Assembly: GCA_042408595.1 (NCBI GenBank)
Contig: JBHOQX010000054.1
Location: forward strand, 1 to 64,000
Reading direction: 5' to 3'
From: JBHOQX01 sp042408595
Lineage (GTDB): Bacteria; Chloroflexota; Chloroflexia; Chloroflexales; Roseiflexaceae
Length of the DNA stretch: 64,000 nt
The position numbers and the translations under genes are program-made. Of this stretch, positions 18,731-27,645 are shown one piece after another (position 1 is the first letter of the stretch; each line of letters starts with the position of its first letter). The notes under the pieces were generated by a model. That model saw nothing but the letters and a program-made list of their open reading frames with translations, had not been told where the DNA came from and did not search any database.

Positions 18731-19420
18731 ATGGCCGCAGTACCTGCACTGTATCGCACCACCATCGGCAAAAAGATGCTGATGGCGCTCACGGGGTTCA
18801 TCGGCTACGGGTTCGTCATTCTCCACATGGTCGGCAATCTGCACGCCTTCGAGGGCGAGGCGGCCTTCAACGAGTACGCCGAGTTCCTGCGGACGGTCGG
18901 CCAGCCGGTGCTCCCCTACAGCGGCCTGCTCTGGATCATCCGTATCGTCCTGCTGGCGGCCGTCGTCATTCACGTCTGGATGGCGATCGACCTCTCCAAG
19001 CGCGATTGGGACGGCCGGCCGATCAAGTACGCCAAGAAGAAGTGGATCGCCGGCGACTACGCCTCCATGACCATGCGCTGGGGCGGCGCGGCCCTCTTCC
19101 TGTTCATTCTCTATCACCTGGCCGACCTGACTTTCGGCTGGCTCAACCCGAACGCCGCGAACTGGAAGGGCCACGAGGCGGCCTACAGCAATCTGGTCGC
19201 CAGCTTCCAGAACCCGCTGGTCGTCCTGATCTATCTGGTGGCGATGTTTGCGCTCGGGATGCACCTGTACCACGGCGTCTGGAGCATGTTTCAGACATTC
19301 GGGCTGACCGGGCCGCGGACAAACGTTCTGTGGCGCTGGTTGGCGGTCGCATCCGGCGTGCTGCTGTTCCTCGGCTTTTCGGTGGTGCCGGTGTCCGTGC
19401 TACTGGGGATCGTGCGGTGA
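18731..19420 (+). CDS. sdhC: Succinate dehydrogenase cytochrome b subunit (type B)
   Basis: 229 residues from ATG 18731 (AGAAGGAA ~8 bases upstream; the TTG at 18710 is less likely). Five predicted membrane helices carry His residues placed as in di-heme type-B SdhC/FrdC proteins: HMVGNLHAFEG (~27-33), VIHVWMAIDL (~83), LYHLADLTFGW (~128) and MHLYHGVWS (~181). This single polypeptide anchors SdhAB and passes electrons to the quinone pool through two hemes b. First gene of the sdhCAB operon. Confidence 0.93.
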   Translation: MAAVPALYRTTIGKKMLMALTGFIGYGFVILHMVGNLHAFEGEAAFNEYAEFLRTVGQPVLPYSGLLWIIRIVLLAAVVIHVWMAIDLSKRDWDGRPIKYAKKKWIAGDYASMTMRWGGAALFLFILYHLADLTFGWLNPNAANWKGHEAAYSNLVASFQNPLVVLIYLVAMFALGMHLYHGVWSMFQTFGLTGPRTNVLWRWLAVASGVLLFLGFSVVPVSVLLGIVR

Positions 19421-19549
19421 GCAGAAGCCAGGCGCCAGGCGGCCGCCAGCGATGCCGGTTGAACGAGCGCGGCAGCGCGCCGCTCGGCGCACGGCAGGCT
19501 TCCGTCGCCTGATGCTTGACCTTGAAACCGCTAGAACAGGCGTGATGTG
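19421..19549. repeat. sdhC-sdhA spacer with GCCAGG-type words
   Basis: Starts AGCAGAAGCCAGGCGCCAGG right after sdhC. This is the same word family as at 21530-21610, 50480-50500 and inside purK. Non-coding. Confidence 0.45.
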
Positions 19550-21523
<1,974 letters not shown>

Positions 21524-21634
21524 GCATGAAGCCAGGAGCCAGGAGGCAGAAGCCAGAACCCGCATTCTGCACGTTGCGCTCACAATGCTCAATCCTGGCC
21601 CCTGGCCTGTGGATATTGCTAGAAAGACTGCGAC
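21524..21634. repeat. sdhA-sdhB spacer with repeated AGCCAGGAGCC words
   Basis: Contains AAGCCAGGAGCCAGGAGGCA and then CCTGGCCCCTGGCC, a partial inverse. Non-coding. It lies between two genes of one complex, so it is transcribed. Confidence 0.5.
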
Positions 21635-22393
21635 ATGAAGCTCACCCTGAATGTTTGGCGGCAGAAGAACGCATCGACGCCCGGCAAGTTCGTCACCTAT
21701 CAGGCGAACAATGTCAGCCCGGAGATGTCGTTCCTGGAGATGCTGGATGTCGTCAACCAGGAATTGATCGAGAAGGGTGAAGAGCCGATCGCCTTCGATC
21801 ACGACTGCCGGGAGGGCATCTGCGGCTCCTGCGGGTTGATGATCAACGGCATCGCCCACGGCCTGGGCCGCGCGACGACGACGTGCCAGTTGCATATGCG
21901 CTTTTTCAAGGACGGCGACACGCTGACCATCGAGCCGTGGCGCGCGAGGCCGTTCCCGGTGATCAAGGATTTGATCGTCGATCGCTCGGCGTTCGACCGA
22001 ATCATCCAGGCCGGCGGCTATATCACTGCGCCGACCGGAGCCGCCCAGGATGCAAACAACATACCGGTGCCGAAGGCGAACGCCGACCGCGCCTTCGACG
22101 CGGCGGCGTGCATCGGCTGCGGCGCTTGCGTGGCGGCCTGCCCGAATGCCTCGGCGATGCTCTTCACCGCGGCGAAGGTCAGCCACCTCGGCCTGCTGCC
22201 GCAGGGCCAGCCGGAGCGCTACGAGCGGGTGAAGCGCATGGTGGCACAGATGGACGCCGAGGGCTTCGGCGGCTGCACCAATATCGGTGAGTGCGCGGCG
22301 GTCTGCCCAAAGGAGATCGGCCTGGAGTTCATCGCCCGCATGAACCGCGACCTGCTGGTGGCGAACCTCCGTGGCGGCCGGAACGGCGAATAA
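21635..22393 (+). CDS. sdhB: Succinate dehydrogenase iron-sulfur subunit
   Basis: 252 residues from ATG 21635. The three cluster-binding regions are complete. The [2Fe-2S] ferredoxin domain has HDCREGICGSCG (~61-72) and a downstream TTTCQLHM. The [4Fe-4S] site is CIGCGACVAACP and the [3Fe-4S] site CTNIGECAAVCP. Transfers electrons from SdhA flavin to the hemes/quinone site of SdhC. Last gene of the operon, followed by a strong hairpin. Confidence 0.95.
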   Translation: MKLTLNVWRQKNASTPGKFVTYQANNVSPEMSFLEMLDVVNQELIEKGEEPIAFDHDCREGICGSCGLMINGIAHGLGRATTTCQLHMRFFKDGDTLTIEPWRARPFPVIKDLIVDRSAFDRIIQAGGYITAPTGAAQDANNIPVPKANADRAFDAAACIGCGACVAACPNASAMLFTAAKVSHLGLLPQGQPERYERVKRMVAQMDAEGFGGCTNIGECAAVCPKEIGLEFIARMNRDLLVANLRGGRNGE

Positions 22394-22413
22394 ACGCCGG
22401 CGATAACTGCGCG

Positions 22414-22445
22414 AACGCCGCCAGGAGATGCCTCCCGGCGGCGTT
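22414..22445. terminator. Hairpin between sdhB and the holin-like gene
   Basis: AACGCCGCC (22414-22422) pairs with GGCGGCGTT (22437-22445), and the interior GGAG/CTCC can extend it. It lies 20 bp after sdhB, between convergent genes, so it may serve both. No T-run. Confidence 0.55.
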
Positions 22446-22533
22446 GGTGTCCATCCCCCGAGCCACAGTCCATGCCTGCGCCGGGCGCAAGCCGGACTGC
22501 GGCGGCTGTCTGTCCGGACTACCGATGAGCGCT

Positions 22534-22902
22534 CTACGAGGCATCGCTTACAAGCAGGTTGAGCAGGAATGAGACGACGCTGATCACGATCGAGCCGATC
22601 AGCGCTGACAGGAAGCCATCCACGGCGATGCCTACGCCGAAGACATTCAGGGTCAGCCAGGATGCGATCATCAGGCAGAGGGCGTTGATGACCAGCGTGA
22701 ACAGGCCTAAGGTCAACACGATCAGCGGGCACGACAGGAATTTGAGGACCGGGCGGATGATCGCATTGACAAACCCGACCACCGCTGCCGCGAGCAGCAC
22801 GGAGATCCAGCCCGTCTCACCAACCACGCGAATCCCGGGGACCAGGTAGACCGCAGCCGCAAGCGCGATTGCGATAACGATCCAGCGAATAAGCAGGCGC
22901 AT
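22534..22902 (-). CDS. Four-helix membrane protein, phage holin family 4 superfamily-like
   Basis: 122 residues. ATG 22902 is chosen for the GGAG 6 bases upstream; the longer upstream frame is a shadow. Four hydrophobic segments cover almost the whole chain, with the family pattern WIVIAIALAAAVYLVPGI, FVNAIIRPVLKFLSCPL, GLFTLVINALCLMIASWL and AVDGFLSALIGSIVISVVS. This matches the small inner-membrane DUF360/mycobacterial phage holin family. Its function is not established and it is not evidence of a prophage. Confidence 0.8.
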   Translation of the reverse strand: MRLLIRWIVIAIALAAAVYLVPGIRVVGETGWISVLLAAAVVGFVNAIIRPVLKFLSCPLIVLTLGLFTLVINALCLMIASWLTLNVFGVGIAVDGFLSALIGSIVISVVSFLLNLLVSDAS

Positions 22903-23045
22903 ACACTTCTCCAGGGTTGGTACAGAGCGTCGATTGCAGATGGCGAATGGTGACTTGAGACGGCAGCCGCGGTGCGCCGCGCTCTTCGCGCGCTCAGCGG
23001 CATGCGGGGCCACAGCTCTGAGGACGATGCGCGATAAACACGCCG

Positions 23046-23074
23046 AGTATAGAGGAAAGCCGGAAAGCGCGCAA
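23046..23074 (-). promoter_or_regulatory. Possible promoter for the holin-like gene
   Basis: On the minus strand TTGCGC (23074-23069), 17-bp spacer, TATACT (23051-23046), about 144 bp upstream of ATG 22902. The rest of the 463-bp gap 22903-23365 shows nothing I can name. Confidence 0.4.
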
Positions 23075-23365
23075 GGCACATCGTGGGCGGATGCGGATGA
23101 AGCCAGCAGGGTGCGACCGCGGTCCCCGATCAGGAAAAAGGACCCATCGAGTACAGCAGAGGGGAATCGGGCTGGCCAGGGCCACGACTGCAACCTGGTT
23201 CCCCGCACGCCCGTACCATGTGCCAGCGCCATGATCGACGTGCCCGGGGGCATGTCGGCGGATGGCGGAACGTCCGGTGTACAGAGTCAGGCAGCACTGC
23301 GCGCGTAATCGGATCACCCCGCCCCATCGATCCGCACTCTGCAATCACCCAACCAGGAGTAGGCC

Positions 23366-23542
23366 ATGAAACGCCGCGGCATCAGTCTCGTCTCCGCGAT
23401 CGCGCTGGTCATCGTTCTCTGGCTGATCTGGAGCCGGCTGCACATCGTGCTGTTCGTCCAGATGCCGTGGTGGGGCCTGCTGCTGCTCGGGGTGGCGCTC
23501 TTTCTCGCCCTCGATCACCTGATCGCGCGGCTGGTGCGCTAG
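23366..23542 (+). CDS. Small two-helix membrane protein (58 aa)
   Basis: 58 residues from ATG 23366, preceded by AGGAG with an 8-base spacing. It starts MKRRGISLVSAIALVIVLWL and has a second hydrophobic segment WWGLLLLGVALFLALDHLIA. A positively charged N-terminus and two helices suggest an inner-membrane hairpin. No family recognised. A good ribosome site and clean topology make it likely to be real. The opposite strand carries a long open frame, which I treat as a shadow. Confidence 0.55.
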   Translation: MKRRGISLVSAIALVIVLWLIWSRLHIVLFVQMPWWGLLLLGVALFLALDHLIARLVR

Positions 23543-23552
23543 TGCGCTTCCA

Positions 23553-23581
23553 GGGGAGGGGTTCGGGTGGAGGGGTCGGGG
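23553..23581 (+). other. G-quadruplex-capable G-runs
   Basis: Five G-runs (GGGG A GGGG TTC GGG TGGA GGGG TC GGGG) in 29 bases, just after the 58-aa gene and before the convergent glycosidase-like gene. Could fold as DNA or RNA quadruplex and act at the 3' end. Confidence 0.5.
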
Positions 23582-23658
23582 TTCCAGCGTTCTGGTGCTG
23601 TTCCTGCTGTGCCCATGCCCCAAAACCTCCCTTGACACTGCACGTGCGCGCTCCCCGC

Positions 23659-24702
23659 TCACCCGGGCGCCTTCCGCACGTAGATCGCGAAGGCATCCGG
23701 CACCGGGCGTACCTCGCCGCCACGCACCGGCTGCCCACGCCACACCGCCTGCGTGGACGAGTCGTCGTCGCCGGCGAGCGCTTGGTCGCACCCCATGTCG
23801 CGCAGTTGCCGGACCGCCTCCACGCCGCCAACCCCGTACGAGACCATGAGGACCAGGAACGTCCGCCCGCCCGGACGCGCGCCGACGCCGATCAGCGACT
23901 TCGGCCTGTCGCTGGTGTACACCTGCCGCCGCCAGTCGATCTGGACGAAATCCTCGCGGAACGGATTGTACGGCATGAACTCGGTCGTCGGCGCAGCGAT
24001 CTCGGGGTTCGCGATCCGCCCCTCCCAGAGGACGATCGGCCCCGCACCGACCGCCTGCGCGCAGCCGGCGAGCCGCTCCCGGCCGAACAGCCCGACCTCG
24101 GCGCGGCCATCGGCATAGATGCAGAGCGCGGCGCGGCCGGGGTTGACCCGCAACACCTCGCGGTCGATCACGACCGAGCCTTCGTTCGAGGTGCGGACAT
24201 CGCCATGGAACCCGAAGGCCATCGCCGCGGCGAGCTCCCAGCCGTCGCGGGCGGCATACGGCGCGGCGGCCATCTCGGCGACCGTGCGCAGATGCTGCCC
24301 GCCATCCGCCCAGATCGTGTTGCCGTTCGCGTCGCTGGCCGGGCGGGCGTTGTCGGCGTTGATGAGCGTCGCGCGCACCGTATCGCCAGGCTCGGCGACG
24401 ATGTAGGCGATCTCGCCGCCGCCGATCGCCCGGCGGTAGAAGCGCACCCGGCCGTCCGCCAGGCTCCCCTGGAGCGTACTCCCCTGGTTGTAGCGCTCCA
24501 GCGCATCCACGGCGGCCGGCGCCGCCGTGGATGCGGGCAGGGCCTCCGCACGGGCGATGCCGATCAGCGGCTGCGGCGCCGGCCAGCCCCGCGCCAGCCG
24601 CAGCGGCTGCGGACGCACCTCGAGGACGAACCACTGGCCGATGAACAGCGCGCCGAGACACGCGAGCAACACCGCGGTGGCGCGAAATGATGATGCAGGC
24701 AT
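23659..24702 (-). CDS. Phosphodiester glycosidase-like (NAGPA domain) exported protein
   Basis: 347 residues, ATG 24702. An N-terminal hydrophobic segment (~8-27) suggests a signal peptide or anchor. The remaining sequence is of the phosphodiester glycosidase (NAGPA/DUF2233) type. The C-terminal half has the family order SLIGVGARPGGRTFLVLMVS, a helix VRQLRDMGCDQALAGDDDSS in place of the usual ALNLDGGGSS, and a closing VPDAFAIYVRK. The key DGGGSS loop is therefore divergent (GDDDSS), and activity is uncertain. It would act outside the membrane on phosphodiester-linked sugars. It has its own promoter. Confidence 0.7.
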   Translation of the reverse strand: MPASSFRATAVLLACLGALFIGQWFVLEVRPQPLRLARGWPAPQPLIGIARAEALPASTAAPAAVDALERYNQGSTLQGSLADGRVRFYRRAIGGGEIAYIVAEPGDTVRATLINADNARPASDANGNTIWADGGQHLRTVAEMAAAPYAARDGWELAAAMAFGFHGDVRTSNEGSVVIDREVLRVNPGRAALCIYADGRAEVGLFGRERLAGCAQAVGAGPIVLWEGRIANPEIAAPTTEFMPYNPFREDFVQIDWRRQVYTSDRPKSLIGVGARPGGRTFLVLMVSYGVGGVEAVRQLRDMGCDQALAGDDDSSTQAVWRGQPVRGGEVRPVPDAFAIYVRKAPG

Positions 24703-24756
24703 GGCAATGGTGAGCGCCCCGACGGCCAGGGCTCAGCGAGAGCGTAGCGCAGCGGC

Positions 24757-24785
24757 AGTATAGCACATATGTTCGCACTTGTGAA
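24757..24785 (-). promoter_or_regulatory. Promoter for the NAGPA-like gene
   Basis: Minus strand: TTCACA (24785-24780), 17-bp spacer, TATACT (24762-24757), about 55 bp upstream of the ATG at 24702. Confidence 0.55.
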
Positions 24786-24834
24786 GGGGGCGGCCCGAGC
24801 GCCAACCGGAGGATAACCAAAAGGCCGGCGCCCG

Positions 24835-25686
24835 TCACGCTGGGCGCGCGCGGCGCCAGCCATACAGCCCGACGGCCAGCAGACTGGCGAGGAAGGCCAG
24901 CACCAGCCAGATGGGCACACCCTCCCAGCGCACATCCGCGGGGAAGCGGGCGATCGCGGCGGCTTGCAGCAGCGCCAGCACAACCCCGCTGATCGCGACG
25001 GGCCGCGTGCGCACGAAATCCCCCTCCCATGCCCCCTGGCCAACAGCGATACCCAGGCCGAGCAGCCACGCCCCGACTGCGCGGGCGGTGAGCGGCGTCA
25101 GCGCCCAGGGCCACAGCGGCGCCGCCGCCCCTGGCGCCAGGAACAGTGCCGCACCACACAGCAGCAAGAGCGCCGCCTGCGCCACGAGCATCCGCCGGAA
25201 CCAGGCGGGCATCGGCGCGGCGCGCGGCGGATCGCCGCCCGAGGCGCGCGCCTGCTGCGCCAGCAGGAGTATGAGCGCCACCGGCACCGCGGCATAGACC
25301 GCCAGCCAGGCCCACGCCGCAGCCCGCGCGGAGGCCTCCGGCGCGCCGAAGTGGAAGCGGTCGACATGCAGCAGCGTCGCCACGAGGGTGAGCGCCGTGA
25401 AGATCAACACGGCCGGCACGGCGCAGCGCGCCCGCGCCCAGACACGCTCGCGGCTGGCGAGCAACTCGAGCACGCAGCTCGCCCAGTAGGCCGCGCCGAG
25501 AAAGGCTGCCGTGAGCGGCGGCTTGATCGTCCAGGCGAAGAATTGGTCCGTCTGCGTGCTCAGTACGAAGAGCTGCACGCCGGTGATGAACACCAGCCCG
25601 GCGGCGATCAGCAGCATCCGGCGCATGCCCCGTGTTGTCTGGTGGATTCCCGCCGTGCTCGTGGCGGCTGCCTGTGCGATTGCCAT
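24835..25686 (-). CDS. Multi-pass membrane protein of unknown function
   Basis: 283 residues, ATG 25686, with AGGAG at 25701-25697 (10-base spacing). About eight hydrophobic segments, for example MLLIAAGLVFITGVQLFVL, VPAVLIFTALTLVATLLHV and LAVYAAVPVALILLLAQQ, plus a C-terminal WLVLAFLASLLAVGLYGW. No enzyme motif seen. It begins 34 bp after purK and is probably the third gene of the purEK operon. No obvious purine link; I do not assign a function. Confidence 0.65.
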   Translation of the reverse strand: MAIAQAAATSTAGIHQTTRGMRRMLLIAAGLVFITGVQLFVLSTQTDQFFAWTIKPPLTAAFLGAAYWASCVLELLASRERVWARARCAVPAVLIFTALTLVATLLHVDRFHFGAPEASARAAAWAWLAVYAAVPVALILLLAQQARASGGDPPRAAPMPAWFRRMLVAQAALLLLCGAALFLAPGAAAPLWPWALTPLTARAVGAWLLGLGIAVGQGAWEGDFVRTRPVAISGVVLALLQAAAIARFPADVRWEGVPIWLVLAFLASLLAVGLYGWRRARPA

Positions 25687-25720
25687 TGCGTCGTTCTCCT
25701 GAGGCCACCGACACTGGTCG

Positions 25721-26890
25721 CTACCCAACCCCCGGCAGGGTGGACAGCGCGGCGATCCCGGCCTCAACGGCGGCAGGGTCGTCCGCCCGCAGCGTGATAT
25801 GGCCGAGCTTGCGGCCCGGGCGCGGCGCTTTGCCATAAAGGTGCAGGTGCGCGCCGGGCACGGCCAGCACCGCCGCCGGGTCGGGCGCCTCGCCGATGAT
25901 ATTGAGCATCGCGGCGTGGCCGCGCGCTGCGGTCGAGCCGAGCGGCAGTCCGACGACCGCCCGTAGGTGATTCTCGAACTGGCTAGTCTCGGCCCCCTCG
26001 ATCGTCCAGTGGCCGGAGTTGTGGACGCGCGGGGCCATTTCGTTAACGACCAGGCCAGAAGCCAGGCCGTACTCACCCCCACCCTGCCCCTGGCTCCTTG
26101 GGCCTGGCTCCTCGAGCGCAAACAGCTCGATCGCCAGCACGCCGATATAGTCGAGCGCAGCCATGGCGCGGGTGGCGATCGCCTCGGCAGCCGCCTGGAG
26201 CACCGGCGTAAGGCCGGGGGCCGGGGCGCGCGACAAACGCAGGATACCGTCGCGGTGGTGGTTCTCGACCAACGGATAGCAAACAGTCGCCCCGTCGCGC
26301 CCGCGCGCCGCCAGGATCGACAGCTCGCGGACAAATGGTACGAACCCTTCCAAGATCAGCGGCGCGCCCCCGAGCAAGGACCATCCTTTTTCAAGATCAG
26401 CGGGCGACCTGAGCAGCGCCTGGCCCTTACCGTCGTAGCCGAGCCGCCGGGTCTTGAGGACGGCCGGCAGCCCGATCGCCGCGGCGGCCGCCTCCAGGTC
26501 GGCGCGGGTCTCGACCGAGGCGAACGGGGCGGTGGCGATGCCGAGGCTGCGGAAGAACTCCTTCTCGGCCAGCCGGTCCTGGGCGGCCTCCAGCGCGGCG
26601 GGCGGCGGGTACACCGGGACGCGCCGCGCCAGCGCGCGCGCCGCCGCGACCGGCACATTCTCGAACTCGTAGGTGACGACCTCGACCGCCGCGACGAGCC
26701 GTGCGAGCGCCGCCGCGTCGTCGTAGCCGGCGACGATCTGCGGCGCGAGCACACCCGCCGGGGCCGCTACCGCCGGCTCGAGCACCTGGAAGCGCAGGCC
26801 GAGCGGGTAGCCGGCCAGCGCCAGCATCCGCCCGAGCTGCCCGCCGCCGAGGATCCCGACAGCGTTCAGCGTTTGACGCTCAGAGTTCAA
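25721..26890 (-). CDS. purK: N5-carboxyaminoimidazole ribonucleotide synthase
   Basis: 389 residues. The start is TTG 26890, supported by GAGGGAAGG about 9 bases upstream; no ATG is available. ATP-grasp enzyme that carboxylates AIR with ATP and bicarbonate to N5-CAIR, the substrate of PurE. Signatures: VGILGGGQLGRMLALAGYPL at the start, VLKTRRLGYDGKGQ, LEGFVPFVRELSI and NEMAPRVHNSGHWTIEGAET. Between IELFAL and LVVNEMAPR, where most PurKs have about five residues, there are ~20 (EEPGPRSQGQGGGEYGLASG). The DNA there matches the intergenic GCCAGG word family. Operon with purE (14-bp gap). Confidence 0.93.
   Translation of the reverse strand: MNSERQTLNAVGILGGGQLGRMLALAGYPLGLRFQVLEPAVAAPAGVLAPQIVAGYDDAAALARLVAAVEVVTYEFENVPVAAARALARRVPVYPPPAALEAAQDRLAEKEFFRSLGIATAPFASVETRADLEAAAAAIGLPAVLKTRRLGYDGKGQALLRSPADLEKGWSLLGGAPLILEGFVPFVRELSILAARGRDGATVCYPLVENHHRDGILRLSRAPAPGLTPVLQAAAEAIATRAMAALDYIGVLAIELFALEEPGPRSQGQGGGEYGLASGLVVNEMAPRVHNSGHWTIEGAETSQFENHLRAVVGLPLGSTAARGHAAMLNIIGEAPDPAAVLAVPGAHLHLYGKAPRPGRKLGHITLRADDPAAVEAGIAALSTLPGVG
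26054..26112 (-). repeat. Short-word repeat inserted in frame within purK
   Basis: The plus strand reads GCCAGAAGCCAGGCCG, then CCCTGCCCCTGGCTCC and GGGCCTGGCTCCTC. The same words occur in intergenic gaps at 21530-21615 and 50480-50505. It adds about 15 residues to PurK without breaking the frame. Confidence 0.6.
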
Positions 26891-26904
26891 GGCTAGACCT
26901 TCCC

Positions 26905-27426
26905 TCAGCGTTGCACCTTGGACTCAGCACTCGCAGCGTCCTGGCGAGGATCGGGCCTATCGAGCACCGTCTGCGTCTGCGCGGCGCGGAAGCGGTGCAG
27001 CGCCTCGCGGATGGGGGGGTGCTTCAGGCCGAGGATGGCCGCGGCCAGCAGCGCGGCATTCACCGCGCCGGCCCGCCCGATCGCCAGCGTACCGACCGGG
27101 ACGCCCGCCGGCATCTGGACGATCGACAGCAACGAGTCCAGGCCGTTCAGCGCCTTCGACTGCACCGGGACGCCAAGCACCGGCAAGGCGGTCTGCGCCG
27201 CGGCCATGCCGGGCAGGTGGGCGGCGCCGCCCGCCCCGGCGATGATCACCTCCAGCCCGCGCGCCTCGGCCGAGCCGGCGTACTCGGCGAGCAGCGTCGG
27301 GGTGCGGTGCGCCGAGACGACGCGCACTTCATACGAGATACCGAGCTGATCGAGGGTGGCCGCGGCGTGGGCCATCGTCTCCCAGTCCGATGTTGAGCCC
27401 ATAATCAGGCCGACGAGCGGGGGCAT
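26905..27426 (-). CDS. purE: N5-carboxyaminoimidazole ribonucleotide mutase
   Basis: 173 residues from ATG 27426. Class I PurE: VGLIMGSTSDWETM (substrate-phosphate site), VVSAHRTP (catalytic His), IAGAGGAAHLPGM and PVLGVPVQ. It moves the carboxylate of N5-CAIR to C4 giving CAIR in purine synthesis. The last ~15 residues (LDRPDPRQDAASAESKVQR) extend past the usual end and look spacer-derived. First gene of the purE-purK operon. Confidence 0.95.
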   Translation of the reverse strand: MPPLVGLIMGSTSDWETMAHAAATLDQLGISYEVRVVSAHRTPTLLAEYAGSAEARGLEVIIAGAGGAAHLPGMAAAQTALPVLGVPVQSKALNGLDSLLSIVQMPAGVPVGTLAIGRAGAVNAALLAAAILGLKHPPIREALHRFRAAQTQTVLDRPDPRQDAASAESKVQR

Positions 27427-27524
27427 GGGTGTGTACTCCAGGCGAGCAGAGCAAGGGAACAGCAGGGCCATAGCATAGCAGAGCGCGGGAACCAGGGAAC
27501 AGTTGTCACTCGGTCAGCTCCGTC

Positions 27525-27554
27525 AGTATAGCCCCGACCCGGCGCGACGGTCAA
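27525..27554 (-). promoter_or_regulatory. Promoter for purEK
   Basis: Minus strand: TTGACC (27554-27549), 18-bp spacer, TATACT (27530-27525), ~100 bp before purE. The other strand has TTGTCA (27503-27508), 18 bp, TATAGC (27527-27532), possibly a divergent promoter for the kinase. Confidence 0.55.
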
Positions 27555-27645
27555 GCGCAACTCTGTGCCGCGCCGGAGCGTCGATTCGGACGCGCGGCCT
27601 TGCCGGAAGCCCGGCCGTGTGCTACGCTACCGGCGGAGCAAACGC

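Noticed and set aside
22534..22902. Prophage marker (holin)
   Set aside because: This holin-like family is a widespread small membrane protein and no other phage gene is near.
23345..25714. Long minus-strand open frame of 789 codons
   Set aside because: It crosses a plus-strand small gene and two real minus-strand genes in another frame, and its sequence is Arg/Ala/Gly-rich without domains. A GC-rich shadow.
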